A stretch of 64,000 nt of DNA from Dendrolimus kikuchii (GCA_019925095.2 CM034403.1:9367690-9431689), one strand, 5' to 3'. Shown: positions 23,901 to 34,255, counted from the first letter of the stretch. Notes: generated by a model from the letters alone, not told the origin. Program-made: numbers and translations.

Positions 23901-24660
23901 AGCCTTCCCTATTTCAAACAGATCAACTCATGAAGTAGTTAGAGCCCTTATGAAATATTTCTCTTTTTATGGTGTTCCTAAAAAGATAAGTTCAGATCCC
24001 GGAACGGAATTCAATAATGAGTTATTGAAGGAGTTCTTATCCTTACATAAAGTAGATCTTCACATTGGTACACCTAACAATCCTAACTCCATGGGACTTA
24101 TCGAACGTTTCCATTCTACTATTATTGAAATTTATAGATGTGCTAAATATGAAGAAAAGTGTACAGATGCAGCATCAGTTATGACATACTCTATAATGGC
24201 ATATAATCATTCTATTCATTCATTAACAGCATTAACCCCATTTGAAGTAGCCTTTGGACACACTGACTCGGGTAACCCCTTTGGTATAGACTTTGAACGG
24301 CAATATGTACAGAAATTAGTTAAAGACCACGCCAAACGCACTAAGTTCTTGTATAACTATTTAACTGAGAAAATAACGAAGGAAAAGGAAAAAATTAGGC
24401 AAAGAAAAGGCGGCGAAGGCGAAATAGAATTCCCAAAAGGGAAAACTATTTTCGCTAAGGTAGTTAACAAAAGAAAAGGCAAAGACAAACCCCGTTATAC
24501 GAAAGCTAAAGTCATTGGTGAAGTCGAAAAGAATGTAGCGCCAGTGCAGATAGGAGAAAGGATAACTAAAGTGCCTGTTAAAAATATCAAACGCCCTCCA
24601 CAGGTGGTGCATACCGATGATTATGATGCCGGCGCTGGGCCTTCATCTGAGATCACTTGA
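20965..24660 (+). CDS. pol: Pol polyprotein: protease, reverse transcriptase, RNase H, integrase
   Basis: 1231 codons from the first ATG. The frame is open from 20836, and translation most likely enters by frameshift from gag, not at this ATG. Protease: MIDTGSTRSF, catalytic Asp at residue 3. Reverse transcriptase: about residues 270-480, with WRMVVDFRRLN, LDLASGFHQIE and the active-site YLDD at 414-417. RNase H: D563 (LTTDAS), E602/E604 (IERE), D629 (YTDH) and NADALSR near 670. Integrase: zinc-binding H889, H895, C925, C928, then D958, D1011 and E1047 with 35 residues between the last two (DD35E). A Ser/Asp-rich linker of about 150 residues separates RNase H from integrase. No chromodomain is seen. 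The end overlaps the env frame by 44 bp. All catalytic residues are present. Confidence 0.95.
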   Translation: MIDTGSTRSFISPRKAYEFYFQYIIKEPFQVVSTHASSQHNEVIEIPLMPIFKRIDNHKFYIYDVDERYEGLIGNDLLKQLNAIIDLKNEVLKTSTTSIPIINNLNYIVEIPPRCEKRIKIPTNQYSGVAILDYKEFTPGLRMPSALVNCVNGYALTVIQNNLEKQLTLAITRPFTVTEFIHSDCNLNNIQLDNNTEIDDLLKQNLKRLRLEHTNSEEKEKILKLCFEYRDIFYCDQIPLSFTNQVKHKIRTKNEEPIFIRPYRQAPAQAEEINKQVEKLLKDNVVQESHSPWNAPVHLVPKKSDASGEVKWRMVVDFRRLNDITVDDRYPLPNITDLFDKLGKSSYFTTLDLASGFHQIEVEEKDREKTAFSTQNGHFEFLRMPFGLKTAPATFQRAMDSVLRGLQGIHCMVYLDDVIIFSTSLDEHVQKLRLIFDRLRQTNFKIQLDKSEFLRKEVLYLGHTITSDGLKPNDDKIKAVLEFPLPTTITEIKSFLGLVGYYRKFIKDFAQITKPLTNCLKKRNKIIADQNYIDAFNRCKELLTNAPLLQYPDFDRPFVLTTDASEVAIGAVLSQGPIGSDKPVAYASRTLSDTESRYSTIERECLAMVWAMKHFRPYLYGRKFFIYTDHMPLTWLNSHKDASSRLTRWRLRMLDYDYDIIYKKGKQNTNADALSRIKVNALSDSEEADSMKVNVDKEQKLQEHLKEVVENIKRLATESKPDRDDSSTITISDTSATISISDSEKVSEYPIREPSETSQSDTVHSAINIESTGIPILREAVDTKPNQILIYTWHKNDIQVRDISPKKQKVLEVFMPINNPELVTKFIKEYVRPKIKYFIYFEDPEHRKQFNHIIINLFKKDMVQIFECTERVIYVEDEGEQKAIVLKHHKGISCHRGIKETMSSIRRSYFWNNMLETISAVINACEVCQKMKYDRKPINPVLQLTHTQDAPFQELFIDLFQIEGQYFLTIIDAFSKLGQAFPISNRSTHEVVRALMKYFSFYGVPKKISSDPGTEFNNELLKEFLSLHKVDLHIGTPNNPNSMGLIERFHSTIIEIYRCAKYEEKCTDAASVMTYSIMAYNHSIHSLTALTPFEVAFGHTDSGNPFGIDFERQYVQKLVKDHAKRTKFLYNYLTEKITKEKEKIRQRKGGEGEIEFPKGKTIFAKVVNKRKGKDKPRYTKAKVIGEVEKNVAPVQIGERITKVPVKNIKRPPQVVHTDDYDAGAGPSSEIT
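24602..24604 (+). promoter_or_regulatory. Candidate splice acceptor for env mRNA
   Basis: CGCCCTCCACAG|G, with AG at 24602-24603. The env frame is open from 24566. Joining base 19293 to 24604 keeps the env frame and puts the leader AUG at 19274 upstream of it. It would also place a hydrophobic run near the N-terminus, as expected for a secreted envelope protein. This is inferred from sequence only. Confidence 0.45.
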
Positions 24661-26341
24661 AGGCAACCCAGGCGTGCTCCCGGTCAAGGAAGGTCAAGCG
24701 TATATACAGACTGACCACTGGACTATTGTTAAGGTGTTGAATTTAGATCGTATCTACGATGATTTAAATTTTATTATACAAAAATATAACGAATTAAACA
24801 AGTTAACAAATATTAATGAATCCTATTCTAGCGACTACCTAACTTTAAAATTACACGTAGATTATTTATGCGACATGACAATACAAAAGTACAGACAACT
24901 CGTTCCGAAGCAACGCTTTAGGAGAGGTATACTCAATCCCCTAGGCTCTATTATTAAGATAATAACAGGTAATCTAGATCAAGAAGATGCATTAAAGTAT
25001 GATAAACTCACTTCCAAACTAGAACATAATCAAGTCATTGTTACAAATAAGTTAACATTAATTTCACAGATGTTAGATAGTATAATCAATAGCACCGATA
25101 CTCTCAATCAGAACTCCGCTGCACTGGAGGCACGATTACACATTGTGGAATCCGCTCTTAAGGACCTTGCCTCTCAAAAGAATCGTTGGGTATATTCTAC
25201 ATATATTATTAGTCTTTTCAATCTTTTTGTTAGTAACTTTCTAACGATATTTGTAAAACTGGGTGAAATCGAGACAGCGCTTGCATTTAGTAAGGAATCA
25301 ATATTACATCAGTCTATTATTAACACTACGGAATTGCTACATCATTTTAAATTAATATCTGAGACTCAAAATTTAGTCTACCCTGCAACCGAAGATTATT
25401 TAGTGAATTTAGAAGAAATTGTTAATGTTAAGTCTTATATTAAGAAAAACCAGATAACGTTCATAATGGAGATACCGCTCACTGATAACAATACTTACAA
25501 TTATTATAAACTTTACTCTTTGCCAATATTTCGCGAAATAGAAAATAAAACATATTCCATTTTTCCCCAATATCCTTACCTCTTGGCAAAAGGAATGAAA
25601 TACCTTCCGCTCGTAAGCTCATGTCAACTCATCGCACCAGGAGAACACTACCTATGCCAGCAGCAGAACTGCGTGCCGTTTCCTGAGCCAACCTGTGTGG
25701 AACAACTCATGAGGTTTGAAGACGACCCTACTAACTGTATACAACACCAAATTCACATTGAAGAGGTACGAGTTCAACCGATAGCTACCGACAATTGGAT
25801 CTTATATACAAGAATCAAAACTAAATTAACAATTTATTGCGGGACAGACATTAGAAAGCAGCTGATCTTTGGAACTTATTTGGTGACCCTCGATGAGCCT
25901 TGTGATTTGGAAATCTGTGGAATTAGACTCCAGTATCACCGGGTCATCACCGAAAGAGAACTGGCAGACCCGATTCCAGTTATTGAATTACCCCAACTAA
26001 ATGCAAGAATAGATACTACCCCACCTGTTACACATCCACTGAATATGCGCAATATCAAATTAGATGAAATTAAATATATGTCCTATGTGCTAAAAAACAG
26101 TGAAATGGTGAATGGTGCTTCGAGTGAATCAAATTTAAATTCTACTATTATATTATATTTTATATTAACCTTAGTTGTAATGTGTATCTGTTTATTCTTA
26201 GCATATAAGTTACGGAAGAAAATTATTCCTATGTGTTGTCGAAATTCTCGGCCTGTTATTGAAAATGAGCAGCATCCCGAGAATTTCGATCTTGGGGAGG
26301 GAGGAGTTATGAACTCTTCCCGACCATCTATATTAGATTAG
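24617..26341 (+). CDS. env: Envelope glycoprotein of the errantivirus-type element, baculovirus F-like
   Basis: 574 codons from the first ATG in frame. Errantiviral Env proteins are related to baculovirus F fusion proteins. Visible here are a furin-type site RFRR ending at residue 103, a following fusion-peptide-like stretch (GILNPLGSIIKIITGNLDQE), a long helical region, several cysteines between about residues 330 and 440, and a membrane anchor at residues 509-530 with a 44-residue cytoplasmic tail. The frame has no clear signal peptide of its own, in line with the predicted upstream exon. The start codon overlaps the end of pol. The stop, TAG at 26339-26341, lies inside the 3' LTR, so the last ten codons are LTR-encoded. 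No inactivating lesion is seen. Confidence 0.9.
   Translation: MIMMPALGLHLRSLEGNPGVLPVKEGQAYIQTDHWTIVKVLNLDRIYDDLNFIIQKYNELNKLTNINESYSSDYLTLKLHVDYLCDMTIQKYRQLVPKQRFRRGILNPLGSIIKIITGNLDQEDALKYDKLTSKLEHNQVIVTNKLTLISQMLDSIINSTDTLNQNSAALEARLHIVESALKDLASQKNRWVYSTYIISLFNLFVSNFLTIFVKLGEIETALAFSKESILHQSIINTTELLHHFKLISETQNLVYPATEDYLVNLEEIVNVKSYIKKNQITFIMEIPLTDNNTYNYYKLYSLPIFREIENKTYSIFPQYPYLLAKGMKYLPLVSSCQLIAPGEHYLCQQQNCVPFPEPTCVEQLMRFEDDPTNCIQHQIHIEEVRVQPIATDNWILYTRIKTKLTIYCGTDIRKQLIFGTYLVTLDEPCDLEICGIRLQYHRVITERELADPIPVIELPQLNARIDTTPPVTHPLNMRNIKLDEIKYMSYVLKNSEMVNGASSESNLNSTIILYFILTLVVMCICLFLAYKLRKKIIPMCCRNSRPVIENEQHPENFDLGEGGVMNSSRPSILD
26294..26304 (+). promoter_or_regulatory. Polypurine tract
   Basis: GGGGAGGGAGG lies just upstream of AGTTATGA and the identical LTR block. 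It is the expected primer for plus-strand synthesis and suggests that the 3' LTR truly begins at about 26305 with AGTTA. Confidence 0.8.
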
Positions 26342-26517
26342 TAAACATGCGCCTGCGGGCGACTAGCTGAGTAAGCTTTCTCCAGCGGAAGGCCCACAGA
26401 CGCATGTCAGCATTTACTAACTTAAATTTTTGTCTTTTAGATTTTAGATCATTAAACGAGAGACCTGCATTTCGGTCGTACATATATTTTGTATTTTTTA
26501 AAAACCCTTTTGGCCCG
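26313..26517 (+). repeat. 3' LTR (205-bp block identical to the 5' copy)
   Basis: Same 205 bases as 18902-19106. It includes the end of env and an ATTAAA signal at 26451-26456. By the polypurine tract its left end may extend 8 bp to 26305 (AGTTATGA). On the right, GGCCCG is followed by TCTTAACT, whereas the 5' copy continues AGCCAAGACTTGAC. Confidence 0.9.
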
Positions 26518-26582
26518 TCTTAACTATTTAGTGATTAGTGCTATGTGACATTTTGACTTGTCATTAAACTTGTTGTATTTCG

Positions 26583-26776
26583 AGATATTTTCTTAAGTCT
26601 TCGCGACTTGTATACATAATAAAACTACGTTTTAACGGTTTTAAGCGCATTAATTTATTTGATTTTTATTATTCCGACGTTTCGGCCTCTATTCAGTTTC
26701 AGACGAAACGTCGGAATAACAAAAATCAAATAAATTACTACGCTTAAAACCGTTAAAATGTAGTTTTATTATGTAT
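26583..26776 (-). repeat. Penelope-like terminal foldback (copy 2)
   Basis: 72-bp arms at 26613-26684 and 26704-26775 pair almost perfectly around a 19-nt loop. The outer ends read TACATAATAAAACTACGT and the inner ends CCGACGTTTCG/CGAAACGTCGG. The preceding 30 bp (AGATATTTTCTTAAGTCTTC and GCGACTTGTA) equal, in reverse complement, the sequence at the right end of the 45802-47267 element. It lies about 65 bp beyond the retrotransposon's 3' LTR. Confidence 0.75.
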
Positions 26777-28617
26777 TTTGAGAGTCAAAAATTTACAAAT
26801 CAGTTACATTTAAGTAGATATTTTACAAAGTGTCTATTCATCTGAAGATTTTTCTAAAATTGCTAATTTTTACGCTAGGTAGACATACATACCGTGCGAA
26901 GCTACATTTAAAAAACAAGGTGCTCAGTTATACCTAAAATTGTATTCCAATTATGAAATACTTATTTAAAATTACACGTGCAATTCTGCTGGCGATATGA
27001 CTATTTGTAGAATTTATGTGTAGTTTCATGTTAAAACCGCACCACCTACACTCGTTAGCAATCTCATTACGAAGTCGCGTCTCTTAGCTTCTTATTTGCG
27101 CCAATAATATTTTTCCCAACAAATTCGTGTTCGCAAAACAGTGCGGGCGTGCACAGTGGGGCAATATTTCATCTGAGCTGGCCAGAACAATAATAGCTTA
27201 CGGAGTCGAAGCCACGGCACGTTCGCGCCACAATGTTACCCAATACCACTGTCGGATGACCTATAACACCTCTCCCGAAACACCGACAATTAGACTCACT
27301 GTGAGAAGCATAAAGAAATGCAAGAGCTCTTTCTTCGTTGGTCACTTTAATACCATCGCCAGCATCCGTGTAGACAAAATAACGAAATACTCCGAAAGCA
27401 ATGCGATACAGCACTGGTTATTGGGTTAGGTTAAGCAGTGTTTACACTGAACACTCGACAGAGGTGATTGTTGATCGCACTGGTGCCAAGTGGTTGATTG
27501 ACGACGCTCTTTTATTATATTTCGACCTCAACCATTACAATATTATTTGAAAACGTGTTACGTTATTTAATATTATAAAATTTGATAGATAAGTTTCAAA
27601 TAATAGAATTAAAGTTTTTGTCTGTAACTTCGAAATAAATCCAAAAATTTTAATTGACATAGGATAAGTACGGAGTCCAATCATGATTTTTATTTTGGAT
27701 TCTGTGGCGGTCTCTGTTACATGACGTACATGTAATAATTTGTTGCTACATAATAACAAGGTTAAAACTGAGTAGACCATGTACGTGCCAAAATCTGTCA
27801 ATACAGAAAACAGACAAAACCTTTGAAGATGCATCTATGAACATGTTTAGAATTTACATATTTTCACGTAGTATATATATAGTCTTAAGTTTAATGTTTA
27901 ATTAATTAAGCAAGTCATTACATCTAGAGCCGTCGTCACAACACTCGTCGTCTTATTTTGTATTCTCCTCACGGCGATTGAGCCATGGGCTCTCGCTTAG
28001 TAGTACTTCATCAACATACAACGGAGTTCGTCCACCACCGAAGCACCACACTAAATAAACCCCTACAGTCTGTAAGTTCATATATTTTAATTTTTATCAG
28101 GTGGACGGATAGAACCGGTGATTTTATAACGGTTCCGTTTCTAACAAAATAGCTACGGAACTCTAAAAACAGTAAAAATAACGCTACAGAACATATTGGT
28201 AACAGGCGAATAATTCGGGTTTGTATCAATTGTCACCGTGACGGAGCGGTCGGTGTCTTTGTCACTGCGCCCATATAGTAAACGTAGGTTTTTTGCGTGT
28301 AATCTTTCTGTTAATCCGTTTTAAATGCGACCAGATGTGATGCCGCACCTCTAAAGATGATTTGCTCCAGTTCTCAAAGGATTCGATTGATTTCTCACTG
28401 GTTTTTTCTCATATTTCTTTTTCTCTTAGCTCAATATTAAAAACCTCATATAATATCTATATTATCTAATATTATTACTGTTACATATGCTGGAATCATG
28501 ATTTCTGGATCCATCGGTGTGATACCATGTAATGTATCACTCAAACAATATAAGCATGAAACGGTTAGCCTTGAGCTTATCGTGGTTCCTGTGATGAGTG
28601 AGAGTTCCTATGGCCCA

Positions 28618-28850
28618 TTTCCTCTTCCCCCATTCCATTCCTCTATCCCATCCCTATCTAATCTATGTTCTATTCTTCCTCTCTGTTCCTCCTATCCCAT
28701 CCTCTTTTTACTACCTTCGTATCCTATTTCTTCTATCCTATCGTCTTTATCTCTTCCTAAAGGCTGGCAACGCGTTGGCTTCGTACCTGCTGTTGCAAAG
28801 TTTCAGTACGTGGGTTGTCTGCCTGTTAGCCAGATTCACAATTTAAAAAA
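28618..28850 (+). repeat. Polypyrimidine tract and LINE/SINE 3'-end relic
   Basis: 28618-28758 is about 140 bp of nearly pure C/T (CCTCTTCCCCCATTCC, CTCTGTTCCTCCTATCCC). It is followed by AAAGGCTGGCAACGCGTTGG and a degenerate GTTGCAAAGTTTC. Lepidopteran non-LTR elements often carry a C/T stretch followed by GGCTGGCAACGC before the 3' end, so this is read as an old relic and not a gene. Confidence 0.5.
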
Positions 28851-30239
28851 TGTCATATGCATCATAAAGGATTTTGGGCACTGTATTAAATAGAATTCTA
28901 AAACTTTTGGATGCAATTTAAATATTAGCGCGCTCAGGTCAAATAGGCGATACATACCAAGATTCAATATCTTGGAACATATCAGCTATGTAATTTTAAA
29001 ACCTAGCAACTGACTTTGTGTTTCAAATGAATGTTTTCGTATTTATTGTCTTACAAGGCATTTGCTGCTGTATTGTGATTATGTAAATATTGTATCAACA
29101 TATGATATCTCTCCCAATGTTTTGAAACGATATACCGTTTAAGTTTATGATATTCTTGTTCTCTGGTGCAAAATTTTTTGTAATACATTTCTAGGCTTTG
29201 AAAATTAACAGCTAGATCTGGTCGCCAAGAGATAGTCTGGTCTCATCCGTAGTGGTGAATGACGGTAACGACAACATTAGTTAGCTGGTCTAGCTCGTCT
29301 TTTTTTAGACCCCGCACAACAGTGGTATAGCGTGAAGCATTACTTTACTGCAGCGACGAAGATAGGATGTTTTGTTTTCTAATTCATCACGAGTATTTCT
29401 CGAGATAATTTGGTCATCATATTCTTGATAGTGTCCCAATTTTTTTTCATTTCTGAGCATCATCAGCCAATTTATCCAACATTGCAGTTGCTGGTCTAGC
29501 TGATCTACATAGCTACATTCATCTTCCATGCTGTCTTCGAGAACAAATAGACGCGTTATTTTCTGTACTATTTGTGTTCTGTTTCGGTTACACAAAACAA
29601 AAACCAAAATGTTCACAACTGGAAGCTGTGCGATTGTTCACCGTTCACTGAACAAACGATAGCCGTTCATTGTGTTTATCAATGGGGTGCCTGTTGATAC
29701 TAGATCAATGGGACATCATCGATACATCCAATACATGGCAACACAAATCACTTTTAACCTTAAAAATAGGCTTTTAAAGCAGAATATTGTTTGAGAAAAT
29801 ATATCTTTGTCGCTGCATTTTTTGCGCAATGATAACCAAGTCCGTGAATATTCAGTCGTGTCGGGAATTAGATCGTTTTGTCTCCACTTTAATGGTCAAA
29901 ACGTGACCGTATAAGGCATACATAATTTTCTCAATAATTTGTTAAGGATAATGTGACAAAGATGTGCGGTGAACTCCCATTCAGATCACGGTTAATTTAT
30001 GGCGGAGAAATTATTGATGATGGAATCTTTTAGCGATTGTTGACAATGAACGTAATCCTTAATAAATTGTTTCTTGGTCGTGTTATCTAACTATTTTTAA
30101 AGTCATCACGTGTGACTCATATGACAAATCAGGATTTTTCTTTTTGAAATAGTTTTAATTAAGTTTCAAATGAACTCATTTCTAATACACGTGTAAGACA
30201 AGATTATAAAATAGCAAAAGTGTTGCGTCTGCATAGTTT

Positions 30240-30525
30240 TTTTATTGCTGGAATCCAGAGACAGGCTAACCTCCTATTTGATGGAAAATGGTTACTGTGG
30301 TCCATGGATATATGCAACACTAAAAGTGCTACTTATGTGCTGTTGGAAACTGGCCTCTGATGCAGAAACACAACTCAAGATTTGTTATGGCGGTATAGTC
30401 TAGACCAGGGGAAGTCAGACATGTAAATGACATACCACCGGGCTCTGGGTTGTTTTGTAGCCTCGTAGGACCGGTAGCCCGGTCGCAGGAATTAGTATTC
30501 TTTCACCGTCCCTGCATGAATTAAA
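30240..30525 (-). mobile_element. SINE-like family copy 1 (degenerate)
   Basis: The family is about 300 bp. In sense orientation it runs from TGCAGGAACGGAGAAAGAAT to CTGCTGAACTCATGCAATAA plus poly-A. This copy is on the minus strand and shows a poly-T at its left end. It keeps GGTTGTTTTGT and GGAATTAGTATTCTTTC but is strongly diverged. Confidence 0.7.
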
Positions 30526-31639
30526 TATCTGAAAAAGTCACTTCTATGGTTACAGGCTGTAAGTTTCGGTTTTTACGAGTGTTTATTTTGCCTTGTGGTC
30601 AAAGTATTGGCCCATCTAGTTCACTACAATGTAGATGTCCCATGTTTGTTTCCCGGCAGGATATCACAAACAAACTTTCAATTCTTTACTATGATCTAAG
30701 TGTCTTAAATAATACACCTACTGCATAATCTCACAGGATAATCTTAGACAGTATCGCATTAGATCTAAACAAAAGAAAATAAACAATAGAAAACAGCAAT
30801 AAAAGAGGCCGAAATAAAACCGCGTGTCCATGGATAACACCGGAAGCAATGCCTTTCCTCGGCTGATAAACAAGACAAGCACAGGAAACGTACCGTCCGC
30901 GACACGCGCTGAAATGTGAGCAAGACGTATGAAAAAAGTACAGAAACAGTAGGTTCTTGCGTTTTCCTTTAATGACTTTAGTTGATAATCAAAACTGAAA
31001 AATTAAAAATATTACACTAGTAGAATCTAAACTACGCTGGCATGCCAGTTTTTTTCTAGAATTTAGATATAGTGTTTGAAAATTAATTCCTATGTCCAAT
31101 ACCCACATAATTATTATTACAGTGAGACTATCTCCATCGTCATCTAGTGGTGATACATGGCAAAATTCTTAGCATGGTAATATTTGCCAGGTTCAATATG
31201 TAGTTATATGTATGGATCAAGTTTCATTGCGTTCATTAAAACAGTGTTAAAATTGATGCATAGTGGTGATGTAGTTTACAAAAATGAGGACAAACTAAAA
31301 GAACTTCTTCATGAAAAAATAATTAAATTAGAAATATATCGTAAAACCGCAAAGTTTATGTATAAATCTGTATCACTACCACTGTTTGCTGAACTACTGA
31401 GCATATTGTCACAACAACGTGATAACGGTAGAGGATAGCATCGTCAGGTAAGATGTGTAAAATCCGTAAATTCGTATTGAGCAAGCGTGACGAGCAAACT
31501 GCCCGATTTCTTGGAATGTTTATCGAGTGATATCTCATCATGATTATCAGAGCCTTAAATCACAGTTGCGTTCGGAGTGTTCGCTTGGTCCGCTTTCGTA
31601 ATTTTTCTTTCCTACTTCGCGCGGTCTTTAGCATCACGT

Positions 31640-31785
31640 TTTGAGACGCATGTCATCCTTCACGACGTTAAGCCAGCAACTTCTTAGGCCTTTCTCTTCT
31701 ACCGAGATCTGGCGGAGGCGGCATAGCTAGCTAGACATTTAATTTACTCACAATTAACCGGTTTCCGTAAAACGCGGCCGTACCA
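31640..31785 (+). repeat. Dispersed repeat pair, copy A (partner 53600-53745)
   Basis: Shares ordered blocks with 53600-53745: TCATCC(T)T-ACGACGTTAAGCCAG, CTTAGGCCT-CTCTT, CTAGACAT, CGGTTTC-GTA-AAC and GGCCGTA. Direct orientation, no coding potential. The class is unknown. Confidence 0.6.
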
Positions 31786-32496
31786 GCGTGAGCGACTCTT
31801 TTGCGGTTTGCTATGTCACGGACATGAAGACTTCCGCATACAGTGATAACTATATAACTATTATGAATCTGAATATAGTTAGATAGATCGTCCAATTTGG
31901 CGCAGGCGTGCACGTAGGGGTGGATAAATAAGCGCTCACACAAATTGTTATCTTGTGAAACGAGACGTGTGATTCGTGCAACGACGCGTGCAAACCGCAA
32001 CCGCTCTGGGTACGCTCTTCAACTGCTGTTAGGGATGTGACAACAGTGAAGGTAACAACCATTATCGATAGTTCTATAACCTATGATTTATTGCAAAATG
32101 TGGCGAAATTTATATATGTAGGTCAATTAATTTAGTATTTAATGGTTGATAATTACTATGTCACTTATAAAATGTCTAATATTAATTTTATTTTTTCTTT
32201 GTTCCTTATTATATAATAATACATTATAATGAATAAAAATATATGAAGCATAGTTTTTAAATATTAGAATTAAGAAAATTGATAGAACATTTTTGTACAC
32301 ATGATGTATATAGCTAGAAAATAAATTCTTAATTAGCATTGGTCGCGAGTTCCCAAAAAACTAGCCGCATTTAATTTATTTATAAGCACATTCACTTTAT
32401 GCATTAAATGTTGTATAATAGTGATCCCAAAATTAAATAAGCCTCTACAGAATTACTATGTATAATGGCAAGGCTTCAACTACACGTCCGCCTTTT

Positions 32497-32573
32497 TGAT
32501 TTGAAAAATCGGCCCGAAAAGAGTTAGGTAGAGTTGTTGAAACTATCTAACTCTTTTAGGGCTGATTTTTCAA
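32497..32573. repeat. Hairpin MITE arm
   Basis: TTGAAAAATCGGCCCGAAAA with GAGTTAGGTAG faces CTATCTAACTCTTTTAGGGC with TGATTTTTCAATC. It is a foldback of about 30-bp arms with a short loop. A further end (ATTTAAAAATCAGCCCTTA) lies at about 32813, beyond a SINE copy, so the MITE may have been split by that insertion. Confidence 0.6.
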
Positions 32574-32597
32574 TCATCAGATAAAAGTTATCAATGG

Positions 32598-32690
32598 AAC
32601 ACCTAACACCTCTGGTGTTGCAAACGTCCATAGGCGATGGTAACCGCTTTCCATCAGGTCTGCTTGTCTGCTGTACTCCGGCGATAAAAA
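32598..32690 (+). mobile_element. SINE-like family copy 2 (3' fragment)
   Basis: Only the 3' third is present: GGTGTTGCAAACGTCCATAG, ATGGTAACCGCTTTCCATCA, then a GATAAAAAAATTG tail. It is inserted between two MITE-like ends (see 32497-32573). Confidence 0.75.
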
Positions 32691-34255
32691 AATTGAATAA
32701 ATTATAACCTCACTGAATTCAAAAGTGATAAAATTCAACTGTTTAATTAATTCAACCGTCATTACAATTTTCCCATCTTGTGTTTTATTCTATAAATAAC
32801 TTTTAGAAGGTGATTTAAAAATCAGCCCTTAAAGAACTTTCTTACGATTTCTTTCCACTTCCATCATAGTGTCAGGCACTTTCTGTACTTTTTATTTATA
32901 TATTTTTGTTTTTAAGGTTATAGATAATTATATATGTAAGTTATTGTTTTTAACATGTTACTTGAATATGTATATTAAACTATTAAAATATTTTTGTCTA
33001 TACTTATAATATATATGTTATTTGTAACAGTAAACAATCTTTTTTACACGTAACTATACATTAACCAGGCCTTGGCAACTTCTAATAGCAATTCCAATAC
33101 AAACGTCATAATGTTTCATATTTCGTAATATTATCGATGATTTAGCACAACACTAAAATTTATGAAATGTAATTTTCTGAAGGCAACGAGTCACGAACAT
33201 TTGTAGCTTTTCCGAGTATTCCGGGAAATTGCGATATCCGCGTGGTGAGCAAAATACGGGTACAAGAGATCTCGCGCGGCTTTAAATTGTAAGCAACATT
33301 TTAACAAAAATATACGAAGCTTTGCTCGACTTCTAAATTGAGTTTTATGTAGGTAAATATTAATTTACATTTCAGCTATGTTATAAGGTCAAGTTTTTTT
33401 TACTGGTCACAATTTTATATTTTGGCCAAATACATAGATTTTTTTAAAGCAATATCTAATCCAGACCTTTCTTCCCTGTTCATATCACAAGAGGTAAGTC
33501 AATGGGATCTTTTGTAAAGTTTTGAATTAAATTATGGATTTCTTTGTTCTATAGACTAATCTCTTTGGAGGTCGTTATAAAATATATTAAAAGCATACGT
33601 CCGATTGTGGAATGCAAACATTCTAAAAATTTAAACCCTATATCGTGATTTCGACCATACATCAAAGTAAATATAAACATATTATTATTGAGTTATCTAC
33701 TACATCATGATGAAGGAACATATAATTATGTTCACTTTCTCATATCAAGTCGAATTTTAATGAAGATTTTATCTTACTCTAAATCTACCAATCCAAGGTA
33801 AATTAAAATATGGACGTAACTCAATAATATATTACTTTACTATTTTCTATTATACTTATTTTACGATTATAATATTTGAAAAAGATATCCTTAGGAGCTG
33901 ATGAAGGTCTTGGAATAATTTTACCTCTTAAAATAATAAATAACTTTTCCGTGATACTATTCAAAAGTTTTCTCTAGTGAAACGACTTGAAATGCTAGTA
34001 AGTAGTACTGAGAGATATCTATACCCATAACTACAACGTATCAAGTCCAACTGGCAGTACCCATTACCCATAATTCATACAAGGGTCTAAACCCTAGTGA
34101 ACATTGGTAACAAGTGTCCACGCATTCGCATTTCGCATCCTTGACCGACGTTCATCGATGACTGATGGGGAACATGTGCCGCCGGCACCCGCCAACTCAT
34201 CGCTGGTGGAAATGGCTGTAGGGCTGTGCTAGATATTCGACTTAATTTTATATTA

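Larger units (their letters stand above)
18902..26517 (+). mobile_element. Errantivirus-type (Ty3/gypsy with env) LTR retrotransposon, apparently coding-intact
   Basis: A 7.6-kb element in the same orientation as the host gene, inside its first long intron. Order: LTR, tRNA-Ser primer binding site, gag, pol (protease, reverse transcriptase, RNase H, integrase), env, polypurine tract, LTR. The integrase-after-RNase H order places it in Metaviridae (Ty3/gypsy). An env with a baculovirus F-like cleavage site and fusion region places it among the insect errantiviruses, the group that includes Drosophila gypsy and moth TED. All three frames are free of stops and the two LTR blocks are identical over 205 bp, which suggests a recent insertion. 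No target-site duplication is seen at the limits of the identical blocks. Confidence 0.93.

Noticed and set aside
29305..29616. 103-codon minus-strand frame with a charged, helix-like composition
   Set aside because: Composition looks somewhat coding, but no family is recognised and there are no splice partners. It could be an old transposon scrap; a protein search would decide.
31184..31438. 84-codon plus-strand frame (KNEDKLKELLHEK region)
   Set aside because: Short, A-rich and isolated, with no domain recognised.
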